In this document: positions 27,712 to 35,368 of the stretch, piece by piece
How the letters are laid out: each line of letters starts with the position of its first letter
How positions within the stretch are numbered: position 1 is the stretch's first letter
NCBI GenBank assembly: GCA_964355975.1
Contig: CAYHFW010000012.1
Location: forward strand, 1-61,009
Direction: 5' to 3'
DNA from: F1-60-MAGs104 sp964355975
Lineage (GTDB): Bacteria; Planctomycetota; Phycisphaerae; Phycisphaerales; SM1A02
Length of the DNA: 61,009 nucleotides
Position numbers and translations under genes: made by a program
The notes under the pieces: generated by a model
Seen by the model: the letters and a program-made list of their open reading frames with translations, nothing else
The model's database searches: none
Told to the model about the DNA's origin: nothing

Positions 27712-28971
27712 TCAATGGTGCAGGGACTTACTCAAACCGAAGATCGGAAGCAACATCGCAGCCGCAATGCCGCCGACCACCACACCCATTCCAAGAATCA
27801 TGATTGGCTCGATCAGACTGGTGGCAGTCTTGATCGCTGAATCGAGTTCTTCTTCTGAAAACTGTGCTGCGTGATCGAGTGTTTCTGAGAGTCGTCCGCT
27901 GCGCTCGCCCGCATTGATCATCGCCGAGACGGGGCGGGGGACAAGTGGTGACTTCAGAAATGCGCTGGACATGTCCTGTCCGCGATTGACGCGCTCTTCG
28001 ACCTCATCCCACAACTGCGTATAGAGCGAGTTGCCGGTGACCGTGCGAAGAATGCGAATGACATCAAGCAAACTGACACCCGCTGCGAGCAGCGTTCCCA
28101 TCGTGCCAGCGAATCGAACTGTGTAGAGCTGCTGAAACATCTTCTTGACAATCGGTGTGTTCAAGCGAAGCCAGTCCAGCGAGCGGCGACCAACCTCTGA
28201 TTTCGCCCAGACCGCGAAGACACTCACAATGGACACCAGTGCGATGATCCAAATCAACCAGTGACTGTGCAGGCTGTCTGCAATCGCCATCAACCAGCGG
28301 GTGATGGTCGGCAGGTTGTCGCCTTGCGCAGAGAAGAGTGGTTTGAACTTCGGCAAGACGAAGGTCATGATGATCGTGACCGCGGCACATGCGACCAAGA
28401 GCATGATGCCTGGATACGCCATCGCACCCTTGACTTGGCGGGTGAACTTGCGTTGTTTGGCGAGGTCCTTGGCGATGCGTGAGAGCATCTGATCCATCAT
28501 CCCTGTTGCTTCTGCGGCTTGAAGCAGCGCGATCATCACAGTCGGAAAGATGCGCGGCCACTTGCCCATTGCGACTGAGAGATCTTCGCCCTCGCAGACG
28601 TCGTCGCGAATGCGCCGCACGACGGCAGCAGCTTCTTTTGAAGCGGTCTGCGCAGCGTAGGTGTCAAGACCTTCGACGAGCGAGACGCCAGTTTTCATCA
28701 TGACCGACAACTGCGTGCAAAGTGAGAGCACTTCGTCGCGCGTAAACCGCCGACTGAGCGATCGATCCTTTGGATCGGCTCGCGCAACGGGCTTTGCATC
28801 GATGTCCGCGAGCGAGATCGAAATGACAGCCATCCCTTGGCGGTGCAGTTCTCGCACGACGCCAGCGTGGCTTGCAGATTCCATGATGCCTCGATCGGCA
28901 GTTCCATCGCTTCGTCGAGCGCGCCATTCGAATCGGGGGGTGAGTTGATTGTCAGCGACGGCAAGCGCCAT
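27712..28971 (-). CDS. gspF: Type II secretion system inner-membrane protein GspF
   Basis: 419 residues with two tandem T2SSF domains, each about 120 residues plus helices (LCTQLSVMMKTGVSLVEGL in the first, FAGTMGTLLAAGVSLLDVI in the second). It has three main transmembrane segments, the usual GspF/PilC platform that contacts the assembly ATPase. The ATG (MALAVADN) overlaps the gspE end by 20 bases, indicating coupling. An extra 27-codon open frame upstream is out of keeping with the family. Confidence 0.92.
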   Translation of the reverse strand: MALAVADNQLTPRFEWRARRSDGTADRGIMESASHAGVVRELHRQGMAVISISLADIDAKPVARADPKDRSLSRRFTRDEVLSLCTQLSVMMKTGVSLVEGLDTYAAQTASKEAAAVVRRIRDDVCEGEDLSVAMGKWPRIFPTVMIALLQAAEATGMMDQMLSRIAKDLAKQRKFTRQVKGAMAYPGIMLLVACAAVTIIMTFVLPKFKPLFSAQGDNLPTITRWLMAIADSLHSHWLIWIIALVSIVSVFAVWAKSEVGRRSLDWLRLNTPIVKKMFQQLYTVRFAGTMGTLLAAGVSLLDVIRILRTVTGNSLYTQLWDEVEERVNRGQDMSSAFLKSPLVPRPVSAMINAGERSGRLSETLDHAAQFSEEELDSAIKTATSLIEPIMILGMGVVVGGIAAAMLLPIFGLSKSLHH

Positions 28972-30694
28972 GGACTTCCTCCAAGGTTGTGAAACCGGCA
29001 AGCACCTTTTGCATGCCGTCATCCCACAAGGTCTCAAATCCCTGCTTCGCAAGCAAATCGCGGATCACATTTAGTTCAGTTCGTGTTGCAATCGCATTGA
29101 GGATCACATCGTCTGGCACCAGCAGTTCGTAGAGTCCAACCCGCCCCGAATAGCCGCGATCATGGCACTTTTTGCAGCCGATTCCTTTGCGCAGTTCAGT
29201 GACGCCCGCGGCGTACTTGCCGAGTCCCGCGAGTTCATGCGCGTCTGGAACAAACGATGTCTTGCAGTGTGGGCAGACGCGCCGAACGAGCCGTTGCGCG
29301 AGAACCCCGCGCAAACTTGCAGCGACGAGAAATGGTTCGACGCCCAGGTTTGTGAGTCGTGTGATCGCGCTTGGCGCATCGTTCGTGTGCAGTGTTGAGA
29401 GCACAAGATGCCCAGTGAGCGCAGCTTGCACCGCGGTCTGCGCAGTTTCGCCGTCGCGAATCTCTCCAACCATCAGAATGTCTGGATCCTGTCGCAGAAG
29501 TGCGCGCAGAGCGCCTGAGAAGGTCAGTCCCGCCTTCACATTGGTTTGCGTCTGATGCACTCCAGGAAGATTGCTCTCGACGGGGTCTTCGACGGTTGAG
29601 ACGTTGAGCGTCTCAGTGTCGAATCCAGCGAGCACTGAATAGAGCGTCGTTGATTTTCCGCTGCCAGTGGGGCCCGTCACGAGCACGACGCCGTGTGGTT
29701 GATCGATCACTTCCCGAAACGACTTTTCAGTCGAGGCGCGAAAGCCAAGTTTGTCGAGACCGATGCGTGTGCCACCGGCGTCGATGACTCGCATGACCAC
29801 CTTTTCGCCAAATTTGCCGGGCAAAGTCGAGACACGCAGATCGATTGGGCGGCCATTGACGCGCACGCTGATCTCGCCATCTTGAGGAACGCGCCGTTCA
29901 GAGATGTCCAAGCGCGCCATGATTTTGATGCGACTCGCAAGGGCAGAGTGCATCCGGTAGGGGGGTTTCACGCAGAGACTCAAGACGCCGTCCACGCGAA
30001 GCCGCACGCGCAACTGTCCATCGTCAGGTTCGATGTGAATATCCGAAGCCCCCTCACTCACCGCACTCGCAATGATGTGGTTCACCAATCTCACGACTGG
30101 TCCACTCGATGCTTCTTCTGCGCCGCCAGCCATCTCAGCGGTTTGTGTCTCGGTGACTTCGCCAACGAGATTGTCGAGGTTGTTCAGAAGCTCAGCGACG
30201 ATCTCTTGCGTCTGCGCACCATCGCGTTCAGGAGTTGTCTCGATCTCTGGAATCGGAATCGCAAGAGCCGCCTCGAGCGCTTCAGGCGTGCTGACCGCGA
30301 CGCGAATGCGAAAGCCAGTGATGCGCGCGAGTTGTTCGCTCACAACGAAGTCGTCAGGGTTTGCGGTGCAAACGACGAGCTCGCCCTCAGAGAGTGAGAG
30401 CGGAAGCACGAGATGCTCCTGGCGGATCGATTCAGGTACGAGAGCGCGAACGCCAGGGTCTGCAACTTCGCCCGGATTCTCGATGAAATCAAGCGACTTC
30501 GCACGCGCGAGCGCTCGAAGCAGTTGCTCTGGAGCAACAAATCCCCGCTCGGTCAAGATCTCTCCAAGCATCTTGCGCTGTGAGTCGGACGACTGCGTCA
30601 GCAGCGCTTCACGCAGTTGCTCGTTGGTGAGAAGGCCAGAATCGACAAGAACTTGCCCCAGAGAGATAGAGATTGGCCTGCGTGAATCATTCAT
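28952..30694 (-). CDS. gspE: Type II secretion/pilus assembly ATPase GspE/PilB
   Basis: 580 residues. An N-terminal MshEN/GspE-N domain (ISISLGQVLVDSGLLT) is followed by the hexameric ATPase core: Walker A GPTGSGKST (from about residue 341), Asp box (VSTVEDPVE), Walker B ILMVGEIRD, and a zinc-binding CPHC...CKKCHDRGY element. It powers pseudopilus assembly with GspF. The ATG at 30694 is preferred to an in-frame TTG two codons earlier. Confidence 0.93.
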   Translation of the reverse strand: MNDSRRPISISLGQVLVDSGLLTNEQLREALLTQSSDSQRKMLGEILTERGFVAPEQLLRALARAKSLDFIENPGEVADPGVRALVPESIRQEHLVLPLSLSEGELVVCTANPDDFVVSEQLARITGFRIRVAVSTPEALEAALAIPIPEIETTPERDGAQTQEIVAELLNNLDNLVGEVTETQTAEMAGGAEEASSGPVVRLVNHIIASAVSEGASDIHIEPDDGQLRVRLRVDGVLSLCVKPPYRMHSALASRIKIMARLDISERRVPQDGEISVRVNGRPIDLRVSTLPGKFGEKVVMRVIDAGGTRIGLDKLGFRASTEKSFREVIDQPHGVVLVTGPTGSGKSTTLYSVLAGFDTETLNVSTVEDPVESNLPGVHQTQTNVKAGLTFSGALRALLRQDPDILMVGEIRDGETAQTAVQAALTGHLVLSTLHTNDAPSAITRLTNLGVEPFLVAASLRGVLAQRLVRRVCPHCKTSFVPDAHELAGLGKYAAGVTELRKGIGCKKCHDRGYSGRVGLYELLVPDDVILNAIATRTELNVIRDLLAKQGFETLWDDGMQKVLAGFTTLEEVHGACRR

Positions 30695-30711
30695 TTGCAA
30701 CCTGCCATGCT

Positions 30712-31242
30712 TCAGTAGTTGAGCGAGAGTTCGATGACCTGCCCACTTGTAGACAATCGTGCCGATCGCTCAAGGACTTCAAGCAGTTGAAAAGTTCTCT
30801 TGCTCTTTGGATCAACCCACTGCTGCCCAATGCGCAGTGTTTTTCCGTTCACGACCGCGAGCGTACGGTCAAGCGTTGCCTGCAGCACGAGGTCAGTCGC
30901 TACCGAGCTTCCCGAGGCATCGCCTGGGATGGCCATGTCCAACTTTGGCTGCAGATCAACCGGAGCCATGAATGGGCTTCGTGCGGGAGAGTTTGCGAGG
31001 TTCCAACGGGGTGCTGTATGAAAGAGCGTCTCAGGAATCGCTGCTGGCGCAGGCTCGGCGTTCGCTTTCTTTGACGGGGCAGCCACTGGAGTGCTTGCGG
31101 CGGCAGACTTTGGAGCCATCATCATCTTGCCGCCGAAGATTCCGAGGGCTGCGAGCGCTGACGCCAGAAGCAGTCCTAGCTGTTTGGGCGACGTTCCGAG
31201 TGTGCTAGCGAGTCGTTGCCACTGTGTCGAGGTTGAACTCAT
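30712..31242 (-). CDS. GspC/PilP-like inner-membrane linker protein
   Basis: 176 residues. One transmembrane helix (about 20-38) and an Ala/Pro linker precede a C-terminal small beta domain (LQATLDRTLAVVNGKTLRIGQ...VIELSL). The domain resembles the HR/PilP fold that links the inner-membrane platform to the secretin. The assignment rests on pattern and position between the pilO-like gene and gspE, and was not confirmed by search. It overlaps the upstream gene by four bases. Confidence 0.7.
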   Translation of the reverse strand: MSSTSTQWQRLASTLGTSPKQLGLLLASALAALGIFGGKMMMAPKSAAASTPVAAPSKKANAEPAPAAIPETLFHTAPRWNLANSPARSPFMAPVDLQPKLDMAIPGDASGSSVATDLVLQATLDRTLAVVNGKTLRIGQQWVDPKSKRTFQLLEVLERSARLSTSGQVIELSLNY

Positions 31243-31793
31243 CGTGCCTCCTCCGCGAGTGATGCGTGAAAGAACTCGTCGATGCCGACATTGGCTTGCA
31301 CCTGCGCACCGCTTCTTCGCAATTCGATCGAACGAACGCGCGTGAGTCCACTCTCACCTTCTGCGGCGCGAAGAGTCGAAAAGACCGCGTCAAACGATCC
31401 AGTCATTTGCATGTCGACCACACGGCGGTCGAGCGAAAGTCCAGCAGGTCGTGCGCCGATGGGCTCGCGTTCGCCGATGCGGATCGATTGGTCGGTGACC
31501 TCGCTTCCATCGATGGGACGGGTCAGCGAAGAAATGAGCCGGCTTTCGTTGAGATCGCTTCGAACCGAATGCCCACTTGCGTCGCGCTGTTCGCGCAGTG
31601 CTGCGATGTCTTCGCGCAGCCGTTCGAACTCATCGCGCTGGATGAGATAGGCATCAGTCGCCTGTGAAAGGTTCGAACTGTCTTTGCGCATCGTGCGAGA
31701 GTGTTGAAAATTCGGCACAGCCACACTGCCAAGAACGACGATGCTCGCCGCGGTTGGCACGATTGCCCAGAGCCAGAATGGTGAGAGTTTCAT
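31239..31793 (-). CDS. PilO/GspM-like membrane protein
   Basis: 184 residues. An N-terminal helix (about 6-27), a heptad-rich coiled-coil stretch (about 35-70) and a C-terminal ferredoxin-like beta-alpha-beta part match the PilO/GspM layout. It overlaps the genes on both sides by four bases (ATGA). In this family it forms a periplasmic heterodimer with the PilN-like protein. Confidence 0.72.
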   Translation of the reverse strand: MKLSPFWLWAIVPTAASIVVLGSVAVPNFQHSRTMRKDSSNLSQATDAYLIQRDEFERLREDIAALREQRDASGHSVRSDLNESRLISSLTRPIDGSEVTDQSIRIGEREPIGARPAGLSLDRRVVDMQMTGSFDAVFSTLRAAEGESGLTRVRSIELRRSGAQVQANVGIDEFFHASLAEEAR

Positions 31794-32470
31794 CGGGTGA
31801 GCTCCGCAGTCGACATCGATGTGTCGAGTGCAACGGTTGAGTTCCATGGCTTCACAGATGTGCTCGCATCACTGTCGATCGCAGTGGGATCGATGCGCGT
31901 GCGGACCACGAACTGCTGATCGGTTCCACCGCCGGCGCGTGGAGCGGTGCGCTGCTCGAGCACTGTGACAGCGACGAAGGGTGCGGTCTTGCGAATCTGC
32001 GCGGCGAAGTCCTGCACGGCTTGCGCGTTTGGCGCATTTCCATTCATCAAGACCGTGTATGCAGGGCGGCTCGCCGCGATGGACTTTCCGAGTTTTGCAT
32101 CGTCGAGCGAGACCTTCATGCTCTCAAGCCAACTTCCTTCAGGAAGCAAGTGCGAGAGAGTCGCAATGATCGTGCTCGTTGAGACGGGTGAGCGCAGGAT
32201 CGCATCGGCGGCAATCTCGCAGCGAATCGCCGCCCGTTCATCGATGCCCTGGGCGAGTTGCTCATCGATCTTGCTCGCACGGTCGCGCAATGAGACGATG
32301 ACTTCGTGCTCAGCACGCGCGTTTCGCAGTTCGACAAACGACTTCGCAACGATTCCTGTAGTCAGAGTGAGTGCCAGCGCTGCGCCAAGTTTCACAAGGC
32401 GAAACTGTGCGCGGCGACGGAGTGCCACGCGCGCGTCATTCGGAAGTAAATCGACGAAAAAAGGGCTCAT
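31790..32470 (-). CDS. PilN/GspL C-terminal-like membrane protein
   Basis: 226 residues. It starts MSPFFVDLLPND, the cytoplasmic PilN-type N-terminus that docks on PilM (compare the INLLP motif). One helix (about 28-48), a coiled coil (about 50-85) and a ferredoxin-like domain follow. The overlapping ATGA junctions with pilM and the pilO-like gene fix the start. Confidence 0.78.
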   Translation of the reverse strand: MSPFFVDLLPNDARVALRRRAQFRLVKLGAALALTLTTGIVAKSFVELRNARAEHEVIVSLRDRASKIDEQLAQGIDERAAIRCEIAADAILRSPVSTSTIIATLSHLLPEGSWLESMKVSLDDAKLGKSIAASRPAYTVLMNGNAPNAQAVQDFAAQIRKTAPFVAVTVLEQRTAPRAGGGTDQQFVVRTRIDPTAIDSDASTSVKPWNSTVALDTSMSTAELTR

Positions 32471-33480
32471 GCGACCTTCCTTTCGGTGGTTGAGAGTGTC
32501 GCCTCTTCGCAAGGCAGGGCCATCGCCACCACGGTGTTCCATGCGCTGAGCGCGCCAACGGGGCGGGTGACCTTTGACCAATCGACGATTTGTTCATTCA
32601 ACAAGAGCCTCGTTTCTGCTCCGCACACTGACCGCACCGCGGTCGCAACGCCAGGCTCGTCCGCAAGTGCGCCGCTCAGCAGCATCACTGAGGGCCATGC
32701 GCCACCAGAACGACGCTCAACGTGTCGCAGGCAGAGCAAGACTTCTTCAGCCACCTGTCTCCAACGCCATGCGTGCGATTCATCCTCGGCACCAGCCATC
32801 GGGATCGCACCAGGATTGATGTCGGCACTCGACTCCCAAGAAAATGCACGGTGAAAGAGCAGCCCGTGTTGATTCAGAACAGCGAGCGTCGCGTGGTCTG
32901 ATTCGAGGTTGAGGAATGCATATGTTTGCCCGGCCGCTGGAGCCTTGATCTGATTCCACGCCATGCGCAGAGCGGCCATCGCGCCGAGTTCAGCGCGGCG
33001 TGGCTCGAGCCCGACCGCCGTGAGCAGGGCAATTGCCTTGTTGACTGTGGCGCGACGAGCCGCGACGAGCAGCACTTCGGCGCGCGTTGCTCCAAGTGTG
33101 CCATTTCGAATTGCTATGTGCCCGGCGACGATCTCATCGCGCTCCGCGCAGAGGCGATCGACCGCAGTCCATGAAACAGTCTCTTTGAGTTCATCGGTTG
33201 AAAGCGTTGGAACTTCGATGCACTCAGTGAATACTGACTTCGAAGGAAGAGCCAAGGCGCATGCGCGGCCGGAAAATCCGCCCCCGCGCACAGCGTCTCT
33301 GAGTCGACGAACCGTACCTTCGTCGACGTTTGTCTGGTGAGAATTCCAGTGGATCCCGCTGAGCGCGTGTGCCGCTTGCACAACTGGCTGGGTCGTGTTG
33401 CCCGCGAGTTGTAGGAGGCGGAGGGAATTCGAACCGAATTCCACTGCGATCAGATTGCGTTGGCCTGGGGACTTGAACAC
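32467..33480 (-). CDS. pilM: PilM-like actin-fold pilus/secretion assembly protein
   Basis: 337 residues, starting with GTG six bases after an AGGAG ribosome site. The N-terminus NLIAVEFGSNSLRLLQL is the phosphate-1 loop of the PilM/FtsA-type ATPase fold, and the sequence ends just before the PilN-like partner. PilM recruits PilN and coordinates the assembly ATPase on the cytoplasmic side. Canonical GspL is split here into PilM plus PilN, as in type IV pilus systems. Confidence 0.82.
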   Translation of the reverse strand: MFKSPGQRNLIAVEFGSNSLRLLQLAGNTTQPVVQAAHALSGIHWNSHQTNVDEGTVRRLRDAVRGGGFSGRACALALPSKSVFTECIEVPTLSTDELKETVSWTAVDRLCAERDEIVAGHIAIRNGTLGATRAEVLLVAARRATVNKAIALLTAVGLEPRRAELGAMAALRMAWNQIKAPAAGQTYAFLNLESDHATLAVLNQHGLLFHRAFSWESSADINPGAIPMAGAEDESHAWRWRQVAEEVLLCLRHVERRSGGAWPSVMLLSGALADEPGVATAVRSVCGAETRLLLNEQIVDWSKVTRPVGALSAWNTVVAMALPCEEATLSTTERKVA

Positions 33481-33518
33481 TGGCTGCTCCTGTTGATTTC
33501 GTTCGTTCTAGAAACACT

Positions 33519-33557
33519 GCGCGCCGCGGATGAACTCGATGTCCATCCGCGGCGCGC
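33519..33557 (-). terminator. Perfect 14-bp hairpin between the pilin gene and pilM
   Basis: GCGCGCCGCGGATG (33519-33532) and its exact complement (33544-33557) flank an 11-base loop. Reading in the direction of transcription, it lies about 60 bases after the pilin stop and 38 before the pilM GTG. No strong T-tract follows. It most likely attenuates transcription or protects the pilin mRNA 3' end, giving more pilin than machinery. The role is inferred. Confidence 0.6.
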
Positions 33558-33615
33558 TGCTCTACATGATCAGGTGTCCGCCGCGGGGCACCCGACTGAT
33601 ACTTGGACGAAAGCC

Positions 33616-33969
33616 TTATGGCTGTGGGATGACCTTTCCTGACGAGAAGTTCCAGCCCTTGGTCGAGTCGAGTTGATTGACAACGTCTTCTGCAGTGCAG
33701 TAGCCGGCAGTCGACAACTTCGCCATGTTCGCCGCGGAGATGGTTCCGTCGGCTGTGGTGATCGCTGTTCCGCCACCTGGCAAGAACTGGTTGTAACGGG
33801 TGATCATCGTCAAGATCTGGCTTCCGCGAGCATCGGCTGCTTCAGTTTGAGCATCTGCCAACGCGCTTGTGACGGATGGCACGACCAGTGCTGCCAGGAC
33901 GCCGAGAATGACAACGACGATCAGAATTTCGATGAGTGTGAATCCGCGCTTGATGTTACGTGCAATCAT
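33616..33969 (-). CDS. gspG: GspG-like major pseudopilin/type IV pilin
   Basis: 117 residues. A short positively charged leader with the prepilin peptidase site RG|FTLIE (Gly before the cut, Glu at +5) leads into the hydrophobic helix and a small globular part with two Cys-free strands. Its length is near that of small GspG/PilA proteins. A GGAGG ribosome site lies eight bases before the ATG. It heads the minus-strand block and is followed by a strong hairpin. Confidence 0.88.
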   Translation of the reverse strand: MIARNIKRGFTLIEILIVVVILGVLAALVVPSVTSALADAQTEAADARGSQILTMITRYNQFLPGGGTAITTADGTISAANMAKLSTAGYCTAEDVVNQLDSTKGWNFSSGKVIPQP

Positions 33970-34077
33970 TTTGAACCTCCAAGTTCAGTGGCAAGTTGTG
34001 CAAGGCACGCGTTGCCGGTTGTAGAGCAGGACAGCGACAATCGATGTCCGACTTTCAAACAATCGGTTTCCCGTACC

Positions 34078-34099
34078 CGTCAATCAAGCAAACTTGACA
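34078..34099. promoter_or_regulatory. Inverted TTGAC repeats in the divergent pilin intergenic region
   Basis: TTGACG on the minus strand (34078-34083) and TTGACA on the plus strand (34094-34099) face away from each other, with TCAAG-CAAA-CTTGA (34084-34097) between. They could be divergent -35 boxes or an operator. Matching -10 boxes at 16-18 bases were not found (a TAAATAT lies too far on the plus side), so this is tentative. Apart from these sites and the ribosome sites, the 221-base gap shows nothing. Confidence 0.35.
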
Positions 34100-34180
34100 A
34101 TTTTTGTGACTTTCTCATTGCCATAAATATGAGCCCATGATTTGCATCGAAATGCAGGAAAGGCACTCTCAGAGTGTGAA

Positions 34181-34185
34181 AAGGA
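34181..34185 (+). promoter_or_regulatory. AAGGA ribosome-binding site deciding the GTG start at 34191
   Basis: AAGGA lies five bases before GTG 34191. In-frame ATGs at 34137 and 34152 have no such site, so the GTG is preferred. Confidence 0.55.
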
Positions 34186-34190
34186 ACTCT

Positions 34191-34661
34191 GTGCAGCATG
34201 TTGTATCTCTGGCGCGCCGCGCGATGACACTGATGGAGTGTCTCGTCGCAATGGTGGTGCTCACGATCTCTGCAGCCATCATGGCTTCATCAGTGCAAGC
34301 GGGTCTGGCAGCACAAGAGGATGCGCTTGCAATGACACTCGCTGGAACTGCAGCCGAATCGCGCATCAGTGATTATCTCGCGCGCTCATATGAGACAATT
34401 GCAGCGGCGGATGTGGTCGAAGCGATCGGCACGATGACCTCGTCGAGCGGTGACGCATTCAGTGGTTCATACGCTCGCCTGGGTCGCCACACGCGTGTGA
34501 CATCGGCCAATCTCACTGTGCCTGACTTTCCTGGGCTGCTCATCCCTGGCTACTTGATTGATGTTTCAGTCTTCGATACCTGGGATGGTGCAGAGCGCCA
34601 ACTTGTCTCATTGCAGCGCTTTCGCCCACGAACAATTGAAGAAAGCGTCGACACGCCATGA
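34191..34661 (+). CDS. Minor pseudopilin (GspI/PilV-like)
   Basis: 156 residues from the GTG; the ATG at 34137 would add 18. The prepilin signal is RRA|MTLMECLVAMVV, with Ala at -1 and Glu at +5, followed by the usual N-terminal helix. It is the first gene of the plus-strand pseudopilin block and overlaps the next gene by four bases. GspI-like by order (I-J-K). Confidence 0.78.
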   Translation: MQHVVSLARRAMTLMECLVAMVVLTISAAIMASSVQAGLAAQEDALAMTLAGTAAESRISDYLARSYETIAAADVVEAIGTMTSSSGDAFSGSYARLGRHTRVTSANLTVPDFPGLLIPGYLIDVSVFDTWDGAERQLVSLQRFRPRTIEESVDTP

Positions 34662-35368
34662 GTATCACGCGCCGCGCATTCACTCTGATCGAAGTCATCA
34701 TCGCCACCACGATCACGACGATGATCGCAGCGACCGTGATTGCTCTCATCGATGGTCTTACTGGCGCGCTGGCAATCCAAGACCTTCGCAGTGAAGCAAT
34801 CGTGCGCGGCGCCGGCGTGCAATCGCACATCGGGCTGCTCAGCCTGAAAACACGCATGACCCTTGCGCTGAGTGAGCAGCGCGTGTTGCTGTGGCTGCCA
34901 GCAGAAACGCTTGCCGAATCGGGCAGCGGAAGTGACTCGGCGTTCGATCGAATCGACCTCGTCGACGACGAGCTGCATTGGCTCGAATTCGCACAAGAAG
35001 CAGACTTGACATGGTCGCTCATTGAGTGGACCGTTAAGCCCGAGGCGGTTCCAGCGGGCGAATCTGAGGTGTACTTCTCGACCGACGCAACATTTTGGGA
35101 CGACCTCTTCGTGCAACTGCGAGATACCGCTCAACTGCGTCGCTCGCCCATCGCCGTCAACCTCGCGCCGCCTCTCGCGGGTGGAGTCGTCGCTGCGGCC
35201 CCACGATTTGTCTGGCAGTCTGCAAGCTGCTGCGAAAACCACTCGATCGGGGCTGAGTTCGCATTCGTTGCGCTCGAAGGAGAAGCAGAATTGCGAAGTG
35301 ACATGCGCATGGAAAGCGCGCTCGCGTTCTTTGATCGGCATCCAATTTGTTCGGAGTCCGGATCATGA
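34658..35368 (+). CDS. Minor pseudopilin (GspJ-like)
   Basis: 236 residues with the prepilin site RRA|FTLIEVIIATT, a hydrophobic helix and a globular domain of about 200 residues. The size and the position between the GspI-like and pilin-like beta-helix genes fit GspJ. The start overlaps the previous stop and the stop overlaps the next ATG (ATGA). Confidence 0.8.
   Translation: MSITRRAFTLIEVIIATTITTMIAATVIALIDGLTGALAIQDLRSEAIVRGAGVQSHIGLLSLKTRMTLALSEQRVLLWLPAETLAESGSGSDSAFDRIDLVDDELHWLEFAQEADLTWSLIEWTVKPEAVPAGESEVYFSTDATFWDDLFVQLRDTAQLRRSPIAVNLAPPLAGGVVAAAPRFVWQSASCCENHSIGAEFAFVALEGEAELRSDMRMESALAFFDRHPICSESGS

Noticed and set aside
34094..34130. Classic sigma70 promoter TTGACA with TAAATAT
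   Set aside because: The spacer is over 22 bases, too long for a normal promoter. It is kept only as a possible inverted-repeat element.
33970..34190. Sigma54 promoter for the pilin gene
   Set aside because: No TGGCAC-N5-TTGC pattern was found on the minus strand. A TGGCA occurs but without the second half at the right distance.
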